64,000 nucleotides of DNA, from the NCBI GenBank assembly GCA_038276395.1, contig JBBQAA010000068.1, positions 10,896-74,895 of the forward strand. The letters are read 5' to 3'. The position numbers and the translations under genes were made by a program. The notes below the pieces were generated by a model, which was not told the DNA's origin, did no database searches, and worked only from the letters and a program-made list of their open reading frames with translations. Below are positions 1-9,408 of this stretch, piece after piece. Origin of the DNA: JBBQAA01 sp038276395 (GTDB taxonomy: Bacteria; Actinomycetota; Thermoleophilia; Solirubrobacterales; Solirubrobacteraceae). Within the stretch, counting starts at the first letter, position 1. Every line of letters starts with the position of its first letter.

Positions 1-45
1 GCTGATCGCCGGAGCGGCGCCGCTCTCAGCAAGAGGCGGCACGCT

Positions 46-1134
46 ATGGGGATGCAAAGGCTCCTCGCTCTGGGCGCGCTCGGTGTCCTGCTCGCCCTCG
101 CCGCCGGGAGCTTTGACGCCGAGGCGCTCTGGGTCCCCGGCGTCGGCCTCGTGCTCCTGGCGCTGCTCTCGGGCCTCTGCCTCGTGCTCGGCTCCCGCGG
201 GGCGGCGGTCGAGCAGGAGCTCTCGGCCCTGCGGGTGCAGGAGGGCGAGCCGCTCGGGGTCGCCCTGCGCGTGCGGACGGGTTGGCTGCCGCTGCTGGCG
301 GGAGAGGTGCGCGCGCCCGGCGGTGCGGTTGCGCTCAGCCTGCGGCCCGGGCGCCGGGAGGTGCTCGGCCGCCGCTCGGTCGTGCTCGCGCGCCGCGGCC
401 GGCACCTGCTCCCGGCCGCGCGGCTCGAGCTCCGCGACCCGCTCGGCCTGGCGGGCGTGGCCGTCGCGGGCGCCGGGCCCGAGCCGGTGCTCGTGCTCCC
501 CCGGGTCGAGCGCGTGGAGGTGCGGGGGACGGGCATCGCCCCGCTCGTCGAGGAGGCTGCGCGCGCCGCCCGCCGGGGCGCGGAGGCGGAGCTCGAGGGG
601 CTGCGCCCCTACCGCGTGGGTGCGCCCGCGACGCGGATCGTCTGGCCGGCGTTCGCGCGCGGCGCGGGGCTCGTCGAGCGCCGGCTCGTGCCCGAGGCGG
701 GCGACGGGCCGCTCATCGTGCTCGACCCGTCCCTCCCCGACTCCGAGGAGGCGCTCGATCGCGCCGTGCGCGCCGTCGCCTCGCTCGCCGTCGCCCTGGC
801 TCGGGCCGGCGGCTGCGCCGTCCTGCTGCCGGGCGATCGTGCCGCCACCGTCCTCGACGCCGCGCTCACGGCGTGGCCCGCGCTGCACGCGCGGCTGGCG
901 CTGCAGGGTCCGGCGTCGCCGCCCGCGCTCGGCGGGCGCGAGCAGCGCCATCCCGCGCTGCTGCTCGTCGCCGCCCGGGTCCCGGGCGCGCCTCCCCGCG
1001 CGCTGCGGGGGGCGGGCGAGCGCGTGCTCGTCGTTCCCGGTGAGCTCGCGGGCCGCGCGAGCGTGCTCGAGGTCGCCGGCTGTCGCGGCTACGCCGTGAC
1101 GGCCGGCGCGCGTTCCCTGGGAGCGGCGGCGTGA
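46..1134 (+). CDS. DUF58 domain protein
   Basis: 362-residue protein of the DUF58 family, membrane-anchored proteins that usually accompany a MoxR ATPase and a transglutaminase and are thought to act at the cell envelope. Two hydrophobic segments (about residues 5-20 and 29-48) form an N-terminal hairpin. The DUF58 signature LRPYRVGAP followed by an IVWPAFAR block lies near residue 186. The gene overlaps the downstream transglutaminase gene by 4 bases. The reading frame is open to the left edge, but the start at 46 fits the family and a TGA at 3-5 in another frame could end the preceding gene. Function beyond family membership is not known. Confidence 0.85.
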   Translation: MGMQRLLALGALGVLLALAAGSFDAEALWVPGVGLVLLALLSGLCLVLGSRGAAVEQELSALRVQEGEPLGVALRVRTGWLPLLAGEVRAPGGAVALSLRPGRREVLGRRSVVLARRGRHLLPAARLELRDPLGLAGVAVAGAGPEPVLVLPRVERVEVRGTGIAPLVEEAARAARRGAEAELEGLRPYRVGAPATRIVWPAFARGAGLVERRLVPEAGDGPLIVLDPSLPDSEEALDRAVRAVASLAVALARAGGCAVLLPGDRAATVLDAALTAWPALHARLALQGPASPPALGGREQRHPALLLVAARVPGAPPRALRGAGERVLVVPGELAGRASVLEVAGCRGYAVTAGARSLGAAA

Positions 1135-3362
1135 GAGGCCGCCTGCTCGCCTTCGCCGCGCTCGCCGCCTTCGGCCTCGAGCGCTGGGCGGCGATCCTCG
1201 CGCCGCGCCAGACCGGCCGCGCCTCCGCGGCATGGCTCCTCGCGCTCCTGCTCGCGGCGGTGTGCCTCGGCGTCCGGCGGCGGCCCGGTCCGGCGGGCCG
1301 GGCGTTCGCGGCCGGAGCCGCGGTCCTCGCCGCGGTCCCGGGCGCGCTGCTGCTCGCCGGCGTCCCGCTGCGGCTGCTCGCGCCGCGCAACTGGGACGCG
1401 CTCGCAGCGGGCATCGGGCGTGGCCTGGCGGCGATGCCGGATGCGCTCATTCCCTATCTCGGCCGCGGGGACTCGTGGCCCGCGCGCACGATCCTCGCCG
1501 GCGGCGGCCTGCTCGTCGCGCTCGCCGCCTGGCTCGCCTTCCGGCCCCGCCGGGGAGAGGACGGGCCGCCGTGGGCGGCCGCGGTGGCGCTCGGGGCGCT
1601 CGCGGGCGTTCCCGCCGTCGTCCTGTCAGGCGATCGCGCGATCCTGCTCGGCCTCGTCCTCCTCGCCGGCCTCGTCGCGCTGCTCACCACGGGGTCCGGT
1701 GCGGCGGGTGAGCCGAGCCGCCGCCCGGAGCCCCGCGTGGCGCCGGTGCTCCTCGTGCTGGCGGCGGTGACGGCGTCCCTGCTCTTCCCCGCGCTCGACT
1801 CCGGGCGCCCGTGGTTCGCCTACGAGGCGGCGGCCCAGAGCCTCCTCCGCCCACCCGAGCGGTTCTCCTTCTCCCACACCTACGGCCCCATCCGCTGGTC
1901 GCGCTCGGGCCGCGAGCTGCTGCGGATCCGGGCGGCCCGCTCCGGCTACTGGAAGGCCGCCGACCTCGAGACCTTCGACGGCCGACGCTGGCTGACCGAG
2001 CCCGCGGGGGACGGCCCGGCGGCGGCGGCCGACCTCGCGCGCGTGATTGTCCGGCACCCCGCGTGGCGGCGCCGCGTGGCCGTCACCGTGCGGGGCCTCG
2101 CCTCGGCCGACGTGGTCGCCCCGGGCGCGGTCCTGTCGGTCTCGGCGAGCCTCGGGGGCGTCGGCTCGGCTGGCACGCCCGGACGCCTGCGCTGGCAGCA
2201 GACCCCCCGCGACGGGGACGTCTACGGCCTCGACGCCTACGACCCGCGGCCGAGCCGAACGGCGCTCGCGAGTGCGGGCACGGACTACCCGGCCTACACG
2301 CGAAGCCTGCTCGCCGTCGGGCTCGGCCGGGTGGGCGGCATCGGCCGCGGGAGCCCGGTGATCTACCAGGCCGGGCGATGGGGGAGCGGTGAGCGCGACG
2401 GCGCCGCCGGCGCCGGCTACCAGGCCGACCTCACCTCGGCGGACGCCCTGCTGCGCGACTCGGACTACGCCGGCGTGGCGCGCCTCGCGCGGCGGCTGCG
2501 CGCCGGCGCGCGCACGCCCTACGCCTACGTGCGGCGGGTCCTCGCCTACCTCTCGCGGGGCTTCTCCTACACGGAGTCGCCGCCCCCGGCCCGCGTTCCG
2601 CTGGCCGCCTTCCTGCTGTCCACCAAGCGCGGCTACTGCCAGCAGTTCTCGGGCGCGATGGCGCTGCTGCTGCGGCTCGGCGGCGTGCCCGCGCGGGTGG
2701 CGGGCGGCTTCGCCCCGGGGCGCCGCGACCCGCGCACGGGGGAATGGGTGGTCACGGACCTCGACGCGCACTCCTGGGTCGAGGTCTGGTTCCCGCGCAT
2801 CGGCTGGGTCACCTTCGACCCGACGCCCGCCGCCTCGCCGGCCCGCGGGCAGGCGACCCCCAACCACGCGCCGCTCGCGAGCCGCTCCGACGTCCCCCAC
2901 GGCCGGCAGGGCAACCGCGACCTCGCCCAGACGCTGCGGGCGCCCAGGGCGGCCCGGAGCCGCGCGGCGGCGCGTGGAGCACGAGGCGCCGGCGCGCCTG
3001 CGGCCTGGCTCCTCGCGCTCATCCTCGCCGCGGCGCTCGCCGCCGGGGCCGTTGTCCTGCGCGTGCGCCGCCGTGCCGGTCGGAGCCCCCGTGCCGAGGC
3101 CGGCCTCGCCGAGCTCGAGCGCGCGCTGCGCCGCGCCGGTCGCCCGGCTCGCGGCGGCACGACCCTGCGCGAGCTCGAGGCCCGCCTCGCGCGCACGGAG
3201 CCGGCGGCGGGCTACGTCCGCGCGCTCGGCGCGCTGCGCTTCGGCGCGGCCGGGAGCGGCCCCACCCCGGCCGAGCGCCGCGGCCTGCGCCGCGAGCTCG
3301 CCCGCGGTCTCGGCCCGCTCGGCGCGCTGCGGTCGTGGTGGGCGCTACCGCCGCGGATCTAG
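1131..3362 (+). CDS. TgpA-like transmembrane transglutaminase
   Basis: 743-residue membrane protein. The N-terminal 230 or so residues contain several hydrophobic helices (DUF3488/TgpA type), followed by an extracytoplasmic transglutaminase core. The catalytic triad is visible: Cys503 in RGYCQQFSG, His547 in DAHSWVEVW and Asp563 in TFDPTP. A further membrane helix near residues 624-645 precedes a short Arg-rich cytoplasmic tail resembling DUF4129. The GTG start overlaps the DUF58 stop (GTGA), so the two are translationally coupled, the usual DUF58-transglutaminase arrangement. The likely role is envelope protein or peptide crosslinking or hydrolysis; the substrate is unknown. Confidence 0.88.
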   Translation: MRGRLLAFAALAAFGLERWAAILAPRQTGRASAAWLLALLLAAVCLGVRRRPGPAGRAFAAGAAVLAAVPGALLLAGVPLRLLAPRNWDALAAGIGRGLAAMPDALIPYLGRGDSWPARTILAGGGLLVALAAWLAFRPRRGEDGPPWAAAVALGALAGVPAVVLSGDRAILLGLVLLAGLVALLTTGSGAAGEPSRRPEPRVAPVLLVLAAVTASLLFPALDSGRPWFAYEAAAQSLLRPPERFSFSHTYGPIRWSRSGRELLRIRAARSGYWKAADLETFDGRRWLTEPAGDGPAAAADLARVIVRHPAWRRRVAVTVRGLASADVVAPGAVLSVSASLGGVGSAGTPGRLRWQQTPRDGDVYGLDAYDPRPSRTALASAGTDYPAYTRSLLAVGLGRVGGIGRGSPVIYQAGRWGSGERDGAAGAGYQADLTSADALLRDSDYAGVARLARRLRAGARTPYAYVRRVLAYLSRGFSYTESPPPARVPLAAFLLSTKRGYCQQFSGAMALLLRLGGVPARVAGGFAPGRRDPRTGEWVVTDLDAHSWVEVWFPRIGWVTFDPTPAASPARGQATPNHAPLASRSDVPHGRQGNRDLAQTLRAPRAARSRAAARGARGAGAPAAWLLALILAAALAAGAVVLRVRRRAGRSPRAEAGLAELERALRRAGRPARGGTTLRELEARLARTEPAAGYVRALGALRFGAAGSGPTPAERRGLRRELARGLGPLGALRSWWALPPRI

Positions 3363-3402
3363 CGCTCGTTCGCCCGGGCGCCGCCTGCCACACTCCTCGC
3401 CC

Positions 3403-4605
3403 GTGACCCGCGTCCCGCGTGCCGACCTCGAGCGCCTCGCCGCCGACGCGCGCGCGGGCGGGCGGCTCGGCATCGACACCGAGTTCATGACCGAAGGCCG
3501 CTACCACCCGTTGCTCTGCCTCGTGCAGGTCTCCGTCGACGACCCGACGGGCGGGGGGACCCGAGTCGAGCTGCTCGACCCGCTCGAGGGCCACGACGAC
3601 CCGGCGCCGCTCGCCGCCGTGCTCGCGGACCCCGCGGTGCGGATCATCCTCCACGCCGCGCGGCAGGACGTCGGGCTGCTCCGCCGCGACTGGGGCGTGG
3701 AGGAGGTGACCGCGGTGTGGGACACCCAGGTCGCCGCGGGCTTTGCCGGCTTCAGCGCCCAGGCGGGCTACACCAACCTCCTGGCCGACGCGCTCGGCCT
3801 GCGGCTCCCGAAGTCCGCCGGGTTCACGCGCTGGGACGTCCGCCCGCTGACCACCGAGCAGCTTGACTACGCGGCCGGGGACGTCCTGCACCTCCTCGAT
3901 CTGGCCGACGTGCTCACCGAGCGTCTGGCCGCCCGCGGGCGGGAGCGCTGGGTCATGGACGAGTGCGCGGCGCTCGGCCGGGCGACCCTCCGCCGCGACC
4001 CGGAGGAGGTCTGGCGCCGCCTGCCCAAGGTCGGAAACATCTCCGGCGCCCAGCGCGCGGTCGTGCGCGCTCTCTCCATGTGGCGGGAGGCGACCGCGGC
4101 GGAGGAGGACAAGACGACGGCCTCGGTCCTCGCCGACGCGGCGCTCGTCGAGATCGCCCGCCGCGCGCCGCGGGACGAGCGCGCGCTGGCCGCGATCCGC
4201 GGCGTCCACGGGGGGATCCTCCGTCGCCGCGCGGGCGGCGTCCTCGGCGCCGTCGCCGAGGGCGCGTCGGCCGCACCCGTCCCCCGCGAGCCGGCCGAGG
4301 GGCCCGGCCCCGAGCCGGGCGACGCGCCCGTCATCGCGCTGGCCGAGGCGTTCCTGCGCGGGCGGGCGCTCGAGGCGGGCCTCGCCTACGAGCTCCTGGC
4401 CACGCGCGCCGAGCTCAACCGCGTCGTCGCCGCGACCCGCCACGGCGCCCCGGAGCCGGACGTCCGGATCCTCGAGGGCTGGCGGCGCGAGCTCGCCGGG
4501 GAGGAGCTCCGCGCGCTGCTGGCGGGCGAGCGGACGCTCGCGGTCGATGCACGGGGCCGGCTGCGCGTGAGCACCGATGCGACGCCGCCCGCGGTCGGCG
4601 GGTAA
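3403..4605 (+). CDS. rnd: Ribonuclease D (DEDD 3'-5' exonuclease with HRDC domain)
   Basis: 400-residue protein. The DEDD exonuclease motifs are in order: LGIDTEF near residue 25, HAARQDVGLL near 85 and YAAGDVLHLLD near 160. An HRDC-like helical region follows (KVGNISGAQRAVVRAL) and then a C-terminal helical repeat. RNase D trims the 3' ends of tRNA and other structured RNAs. I chose the GTG at 3403 because it directly precedes the conserved N-terminus; the same frame is open far upstream inside the transglutaminase gene, but that part is a shadow. Length agrees with actinobacterial RNase D. It stands alone after the envelope pair. Confidence 0.9.
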   Translation: MTRVPRADLERLAADARAGGRLGIDTEFMTEGRYHPLLCLVQVSVDDPTGGGTRVELLDPLEGHDDPAPLAAVLADPAVRIILHAARQDVGLLRRDWGVEEVTAVWDTQVAAGFAGFSAQAGYTNLLADALGLRLPKSAGFTRWDVRPLTTEQLDYAAGDVLHLLDLADVLTERLAARGRERWVMDECAALGRATLRRDPEEVWRRLPKVGNISGAQRAVVRALSMWREATAAEEDKTTASVLADAALVEIARRAPRDERALAAIRGVHGGILRRRAGGVLGAVAEGASAAPVPREPAEGPGPEPGDAPVIALAEAFLRGRALEAGLAYELLATRAELNRVVAATRHGAPEPDVRILEGWRRELAGEELRALLAGERTLAVDARGRLRVSTDATPPAVGG

Positions 4606-4616
4606 TCTGCACGCCG

Positions 4617-4793
4617 GTGCCCCGCCCCCCGCTCGTCCCCGCCGCCCACTGGCGTCGCGGTCGCCTCGCCACCGAGCGCGTCGGCGCGTGGCTCAAGGAG
4701 TGGGAGGAGCGCGGGCGCTGCCTGCGCGAGGGCCTCGAGCCCCCGCCCGTCAAGCCTCGTCGTCGTCGTCGCCGTCCGCAGTCGAAGTCCTAG
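4617..4793 (+). CDS. Possible small basic protein, unrecognised
   Basis: A 58-codon frame begins at GTG 4617, 11 bases after the RNase D stop. The product would have an amphipathic WLKEWEERGRCLREG segment and a very basic tail (KPRRRRRRPQ). Its last 44 bases are antisense to the acidic C-terminus of the leftward membrane protein, and the Arg run mirrors that protein's DDDDEA end. The basic tail may therefore be a by-product of the opposite strand. I do not recognise a family. Coding status is uncertain. Confidence 0.3.
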   Translation: MPRPPLVPAAHWRRGRLATERVGAWLKEWEERGRCLREGLEPPPVKPRRRRRRPQSKS

Positions 4794-5250
4794 CCGCGCG
4801 CAGCACGCCGAAGGCGGCGCCCGCGAGCAGGATCGCGAAGAGGATGATGAGCGCCCGGGTGTAGTGGTGGGAGTAGATGACCGTCGGGTTCGCGCGGCTC
4901 GCGCCGTAGGCGCCGATCACGGGCACGCTCAGGAGCGCGAGCACGCCCGCGAGCACGAGCGCGGCCTGCACCGGCGCGCGGAAGCGGCCGGGCAGGAAGC
5001 GGCGCAGGCCGGCGCCGGCGAGGATGACGAGCGGCGCGAGGACGAGGTCGTGCAGGAGCAGACCGCCGATCATCCATTTGATGAAGCTGCCGGGAACGGT
5101 GAGGTTGGAGTCGTGGATGACGCCGTAGATCCCGAAGCCGATGATCGCCGCGCCAAGCGCGGAGAGCACCCAGAAGACGGCGCCGCTCGGCGCCTCGTCG
5201 ACGCGCAGCGTGGGCTCCGGGCGCGGCGGCTCCTCGGCGGCCACGCTCAC
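4750..5250 (-). CDS. Four-helix membrane protein next to molybdopterin oxidoreductase
   Basis: 166-residue integral membrane protein with about four hydrophobic helices (roughly residues 23-45, 58-78, 89-110 and 132-155). The N-terminus is Pro/Glu-rich and the C-terminus acidic (DGDDDDEA). The GTG start at 5250 overlaps the stop of the upstream molybdopterin oxidoreductase gene (GTGA), so it is the last gene of that leftward operon. It may be a membrane partner of the redox protein, which is inference from position only. This gene itself looks intact although the gene it is coupled to is broken. Confidence 0.7.
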   Translation of the reverse strand: MSVAAEEPPRPEPTLRVDEAPSGAVFWVLSALGAAIIGFGIYGVIHDSNLTVPGSFIKWMIGGLLLHDLVLAPLVILAGAGLRRFLPGRFRAPVQAALVLAGVLALLSVPVIGAYGASRANPTVIYSHHYTRALIILFAILLAGAAFGVLRAARTSTADGDDDDEA

Positions 5251-6443
5251 GCGTCCACCGTCACCTTGGCGAGCCACTTGGTCTGCTGCACGCCCGGCTG
5301 GTTCGGCGCGATCAGGCGGCACGGGAAGCCGTGGTCGATGTGCAGCGGCTCGCCGTTGACCTCGAGGGCCAGCAGCGTCTGATCGTCCTGCAGGTGCGGG
5401 GCGTTGAGGATCGAGGTCCTGTAGGCCCCGCCGCCCTGGAGCGAGGTGACGGTGACGTGGCCCGGGTTCTCCGCCCCGGCCCGGGCGAGCAGGTCCTTCA
5501 CGCGCACGCCGCGCCCGCGCGCGCCCGCGCTCCAGCCCTCGACGCAGGTGATCGGGAGGTCGGCCTCGTGCCGGGGCATCGCGCGCAGCTCGGCGAGGGA
5601 GAGCTTCAGCTTGTTCTTCACCTTGCCGTCGACCGTCAGCGTGTAGCCCGGGTCCATCGCCTTCTTCGTCACGCCGGCTCCGGCCGCCGCCTTGTTGACG
5701 GGGAAGCCCTGCGGGCCGAAGTCGGGCTTGCGCGGCGCGAGTACCGCGAGCTCCTTGAGCGGGCGGAAGGTCTGGCCCACGGTGACGAGGGTGACGAGGC
5801 CGGCGCCGCCGAAGGCCGTCCACAGGAACCCGCGGCGGTCAAGGCCACCGCCCGTACGCTCGGCGACCACGGCCGGATCGCGGCGGAGCGAGCGACGCGT
5901 CTTGACCCACTCGCCCCGATGTGCGCGACGAGGGCGCCGATGACGATCCACGAGGCCCAGAAGTGGGCGCCGGGGAAGGCGAGGGCCACGGGTACCAGTG
6001 GGCCGTGTTGGCCAGGCCGGTGAAGAGCAGGAAGACGCTCCCCGCCACGAGCGGCGCGACGAGCAGTCGCTCGAGGGCGTGGCCGAGCGTCTTGGCCGGC
6101 GGGAAGGTCCAGAGCTGGTCGTAGACCGCCCACAGCTTCGCGAGCAGGAGCGGAATGGCCGCGGTCCCCGCCGCCACGTGCAGGCCCTGGTTCCAGCGAT
6201 AGAGCCAGCCCGGGCGGGCGGGCCAGGAGAGGAAGCCGACGTTCAGCGGGTGCTGGATCAGGTGGGAGACGAGGCCCGTGATGAAGCAGGCGACGAAGGC
6301 CACGGCGAGGGCAAGGCCGAGCACGGAGGCGATCCGCTCGGTGCGCAGGCGACTCGGGAAGGCGCCCTCCCGAGCGGGCCGGCGCGGAAGCGCTCGAGCT
6401 CCTCGTTGACGATCTGGAGCGGCGGCTCGCCGCCGCGGACCCG
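5247..6443 (-). pseudogene. Cytochrome b561-like / sulfite-oxidase-type molybdopterin oxidoreductase, frame-disrupted
   Basis: Homology to one fused protein runs through three frames. An N-terminal block (GGEPPLQIVNEELERFR) is near 6380-6440. A block with four or more membrane helices and heme-type histidines (GLVSHLIQHP, NQGLHVAAG) spans about 5995-6365. A helix block (AHFWASWIVIGALVAHIG) spans about 5913-5995. The oxidoreductase domain with a twin-arginine-like DRRGFLW, the ITCVEGWSAGA molybdopterin Cys motif and a DHGFPCRL block ends at 5247. Single-base shifts near 6365, 5995 and 5913 and a TAA just upstream of the N-terminal block prevent translation as one chain. The shifts sit beside short G or C runs, so sequencing error cannot be excluded. 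An intact copy would be a membrane-anchored periplasmic oxidoreductase. Confidence 0.75.
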
Positions 6444-6457
6444 TTAGAACGAGCGCT

Positions 6458-7090
6458 TCACGGCCGCCTCAGCCGCGCGAAGCGGCGCTCCCCGTCGGCC
6501 CAGGTCTCGGTGAGCGCGAAGCCCGCGGCCTCCGCCAGGGCGGGCGCCGCGTCGGCGCCCACGCGCGCCCACGGGAACCACTCGGAGCTCTCATCCTGCG
6601 CCTCGAGCCGCGCGACGGGGCGAGCGGTGCCGGCTCCGGGGGCCTCGAACTCGGCGAGGACCTCGCCGCCCGCGCGCAGCAGCGCGCGCAGGCGGTCGAG
6701 CAGGAGCACGGGGTCGCCGCCGATCCCGACGTTCCCGTCGAGCAGCAGCACCGAGCCCCAGGTCCCGGTCCCGGGGACCTAGCCGAAGACGCAGCCGGTG
6801 AAGACGCTGGCGCCGCGGGCGCGGGCGAGGTCGGCCGCGTCGGGCGAGAGGTCGATGCCGAGGGCGAGGACGCCGCGCTCGGCCAGCGCGCGGACGTGGC
6901 GGCCCGGGCCGCAGCCGACGTCGAGGACCGGGCCCCGGGCACGGTCGAGCACGGCCTCGTCGGCGGGCGTCGTCTCACCGAGCCAGGTGGCCAGCGGCAG
7001 CGGCTCGGCGCGCGAGCCCGCGAAGCGGACGGCAACCGTCTCCCCTCCGAGCGCGGCCGCGTAGGCGGCGATGGGGGAGAGCGCGCTCAC
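6458..7090 (-). pseudogene. SAM-dependent methyltransferase with in-frame amber stop
   Basis: The frame from ATG 7090 gives a class I methyltransferase N-terminus with the SAM-binding motif VLDVGCGPGRHV near residue 51, then ends at TAG (6779-6781). The same frame continues directly with VPGTGTWGSVLLLDGN and runs to a natural stop at 6458, so the lesion is a single nonsense codon in a 210-codon gene. The 4-base overlap with the upstream DUF2064 gene places it third in the leftward operon. A restart at GTG 6751 would give only a C-terminal half without the SAM site. Readthrough or a base-call error are alternatives. Confidence 0.75.
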
Positions 7091-7716
7091 GCCGCCCTCG
7101 GCAGGTCGCGGACGGCGCGGGCGAAGGTCGTTTCGGGTGCGGCGGCGGCCACCGCGGCGGCGCTCGCCCAGTCGTCCACGTCGGCCAGCGCCGGGAGGGC
7201 GGCGACGGTGAGGCCGAGCTCGCGCAGCCGCGCGGCCTGGCGGGCGCCGGTGTGCGCTGCACTCATGGGAACGCCGAGGAAGGCGCGGGCGTCGGGGGTC
7301 CGTAGGCCGATGGCCCAGTAGCCGCCGTCCTCAGCGAGGCCGAGGACGGCGTCGGTCCCGTCCGCGGCCAGCGTGTCGAGCGCACCGGAGAGCAGGGCGG
7401 GCGTGACCTGGGGCGTGTCCATCCCGATGACGAGCGCGGGGCCGGCGAGCGCGTCGAAGGCGGCGGCGAGCCGGGCGGCGAGACCGCCCGAGCGCTGGGG
7501 AATGACCTCGAAGCCGTCCGGCAGGCCGGTCAGCGTAGGGCCGTCGAGGACGACGACGCGGCGCCCGGCGTCGGCGGCGGCGACCGCCGCCAGGGTGTCG
7601 GCGAGGGCCGCGCCCGCGAGCTCCGCGGCCTCGGCCGGCGTGTACGGCGGGCACAGGCGCGTCTTCACGCGACCGGGAACGGGGGACTTGGCGATGACGG
7701 CGAGGGCCGGGCGCAT
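7087..7716 (-). CDS. DUF2064 / TIGR04282-type glycosyltransferase
   Basis: 209-residue protein with the family signature AKSPVPGRVKTRLCP at the N-terminus and IGMDTPQVTP near residue 98, which corresponds to a GT-A nucleotidyl- or glycosyl-transferase fold. Members of this family are often annotated as arsenosugar-biosynthesis glycosyltransferases, but the substrate is rarely proven. It starts immediately after the stop of the family-2 glycosyltransferase and overlaps the methyltransferase by 4 bases. The conserved grouping with a GT2 enzyme, a methyltransferase and a molybdopterin oxidoreductase suggests a small modified-sugar or sugar-lipid pathway. Confidence 0.82.
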   Translation of the reverse strand: MRPALAVIAKSPVPGRVKTRLCPPYTPAEAAELAGAALADTLAAVAAADAGRRVVVLDGPTLTGLPDGFEVIPQRSGGLAARLAAAFDALAGPALVIGMDTPQVTPALLSGALDTLAADGTDAVLGLAEDGGYWAIGLRTPDARAFLGVPMSAAHTGARQAARLRELGLTVAALPALADVDDWASAAAVAAAAPETTFARAVRDLPRAA

Positions 7717-8358
7717 CTACAGCACCGCGCTCATGTCCCGCACGGCGCGGAGCGTGCCCCCGAGCGTGCCCGTCACCTTCGAGTGCCCGCCGGCGCGCGG
7801 CCCGTAGGAGACGGGGCGCTCGGCGATCCGCCAGCCCGCGGCGGCGGCCCGGAGCACCATCTCCAGCGGCCAGCCCGAGCGGCGGTCGGCGATGCTGAGC
7901 GCGAGCAGGGCCTCCCGGCGCGCGGCACGCATCGGGCCGAGGTCGGTCAGCCCGGCGCCGGCACGGCGGCGGAGCTCCCAGGCGAGCGCGCGGTTGGCCA
8001 GGCGGGCGTGGGGCGGCATGGCCCCTGGGGCGATCTGCCGGGCGCCGAGCACGAGGTCGCAGTCGCCCCGCTCGACGGGCCCCGTGACGCGGGGCAGCTC
8101 GGCCGGGTCGAGCGAGCCGTCGGCGTCCATGAAGGCCACGACGTCGGTCTCGGCGGCGCACAGGCCGGCGAAGCACGCGGCGCCGAAGCCGCGCTGCGGC
8201 TCGCTGACGACGCGGGCGCCGAGGCGCTCGGCGAGCGCTCCCGAGCCGTCGCGCGAGCCGTTGTCGACGACGAGCGGACGATGCTCCGGCCCGAGTCGGG
8301 CGAGGACTCCGGGCAGCGCCTCGGCCTCGTCCAGCACGGGAAGGACAACGTCCACCAC
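7717..8358 (-). CDS. Family 2 glycosyltransferase
   Basis: 213-residue GT2-type enzyme: N-terminal VVLPVLDEAEALPGVL, the nucleotide-binding VVDNGSRDGSG near residue 34 and the metal-binding FMDADGSLDP near 76 (DxD-like). No C-terminal membrane anchor is apparent. It is the first gene of the leftward operon, with a GTG start facing the divergently transcribed beta-propeller gene across about 110 bases. It probably transfers a sugar to a lipid carrier or small acceptor; the donor cannot be deduced. Confidence 0.85.
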   Translation of the reverse strand: MVDVVLPVLDEAEALPGVLARLGPEHRPLVVDNGSRDGSGALAERLGARVVSEPQRGFGAACFAGLCAAETDVVAFMDADGSLDPAELPRVTGPVERGDCDLVLGARQIAPGAMPPHARLANRALAWELRRRAGAGLTDLGPMRAARREALLALSIADRRSGWPLEMVLRAAAAGWRIAERPVSYGPRAGGHSKVTGTLGGTLRAVRDMSAVL

Positions 8359-8470
8359 TCACCGGAACCTAAGGGTTTTACCGGCGAAAGTCCAGTACGA
8401 AGTCGAGAACGCGGACGCTCCTGCTCCGCCTGAGTCCTCCTCGCGCCCCGTCCGGCCTTAGGGTGACCCC

Positions 8471-9408
8471 GTGCCGACCCTCGTCCGCCCGCGCCCGCCC
8501 CGCGCGCCCGCTCGGGCCCGCGGCTCGGCGGCGGGGTCTCGTGGCCCGCGCTCGCGCTCCTCGCGCTGGCCGGCTGCGGCGGCGGCGACGGCGACGCGGG
8601 GTCGTCGCGCCCCGCGCCGCGCTCGGGCCGCCTGCTCCTGCGCGTCGACGGCGTCGCCGCGCTCGCTCCCCGGCCGGGCGGCGCGCTCGTCTTCGGGGAG
8701 CGCACGACCGGGCGCGTCCGCCTCCGCGACGCGCGCGGGCGCGTGCGGATGCTCGCGCGCCTGCGGGTGCGCTCGGACGGCCAGCGCGGCCTGCTCGGCC
8801 TGGCGGCGAGCGGCGACCGCGTGTGGGCGGAATGGACGCCGCCGGACGGGCGGCTGGTGATCGCCCGGATCCTGCCCGGGCCGCGGCGGATCCTCTGGCG
8901 CGGCCCGCCGAGCGCCACGCTCGCCAACAGCGGGCACCTCGCGCTCGGCCCGGGCGGCGAGCTCGTGGCCGGGATCGGGGATCGCCAGACCCGGAAGCTG
9001 GGCTCGCTCTTCACCGTGCTGCCGCGGCGGCGCACGCTCTCCACGGGCTGGAACAACCCGTTCGCGTTCTCCGTCGGCCCCGACGGCGCGCTGTGGGTGG
9101 CCGACAACGCCCCGGGCGACACGGGCGAGCGCCTGACGCGTGGGGATCGCGGGCGCCCGCGGCCGCCGATCACGATCCTGCGCACGGGCACCGCTCCCTC
9201 CGGGCTGGCCGTGCTCGACCCCCGCACGCTCGCCGTCTGCGGCTTTCGCTCGGGCCGCCTGGACCTCTGGCGGGTGGGGGAGGGCGCGCCGCGGCGCCTG
9301 ACCGCCGCGCGGCCCCTGGCCACCGACTGCCGGCTCGGCGTCGCCCGGCTCGGCGACGGCGCGCTCGTCTACTCGACGGGCGACGCGCTGCGCGTGGTCC
9401 GGCCGTGA
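8471..9408 (+). CDS. Beta-propeller lipoprotein (sugar dehydrogenase-like), start disrupted
   Basis: Homology begins with a signal-peptide and lipobox segment (LALLALAGCGGG) and runs to 9408 as a propeller-like protein with repeated GPDGALWVADN-type strands, similar to soluble quinoprotein or sorbosone dehydrogenases. In the frame of the lipobox there is a TGA at 8464 and no ATG, GTG or TTG before the signal sequence. A GTG at 8471 lies in a different frame. Either a one-base indel between 8471 and about 8550 has broken the N-terminus or the sequence contains an error. The first start inside the intact frame is 8743, which would lose the signal peptide. The gene overlaps the downstream epimerase by 4 bases. 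Confidence 0.6.
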
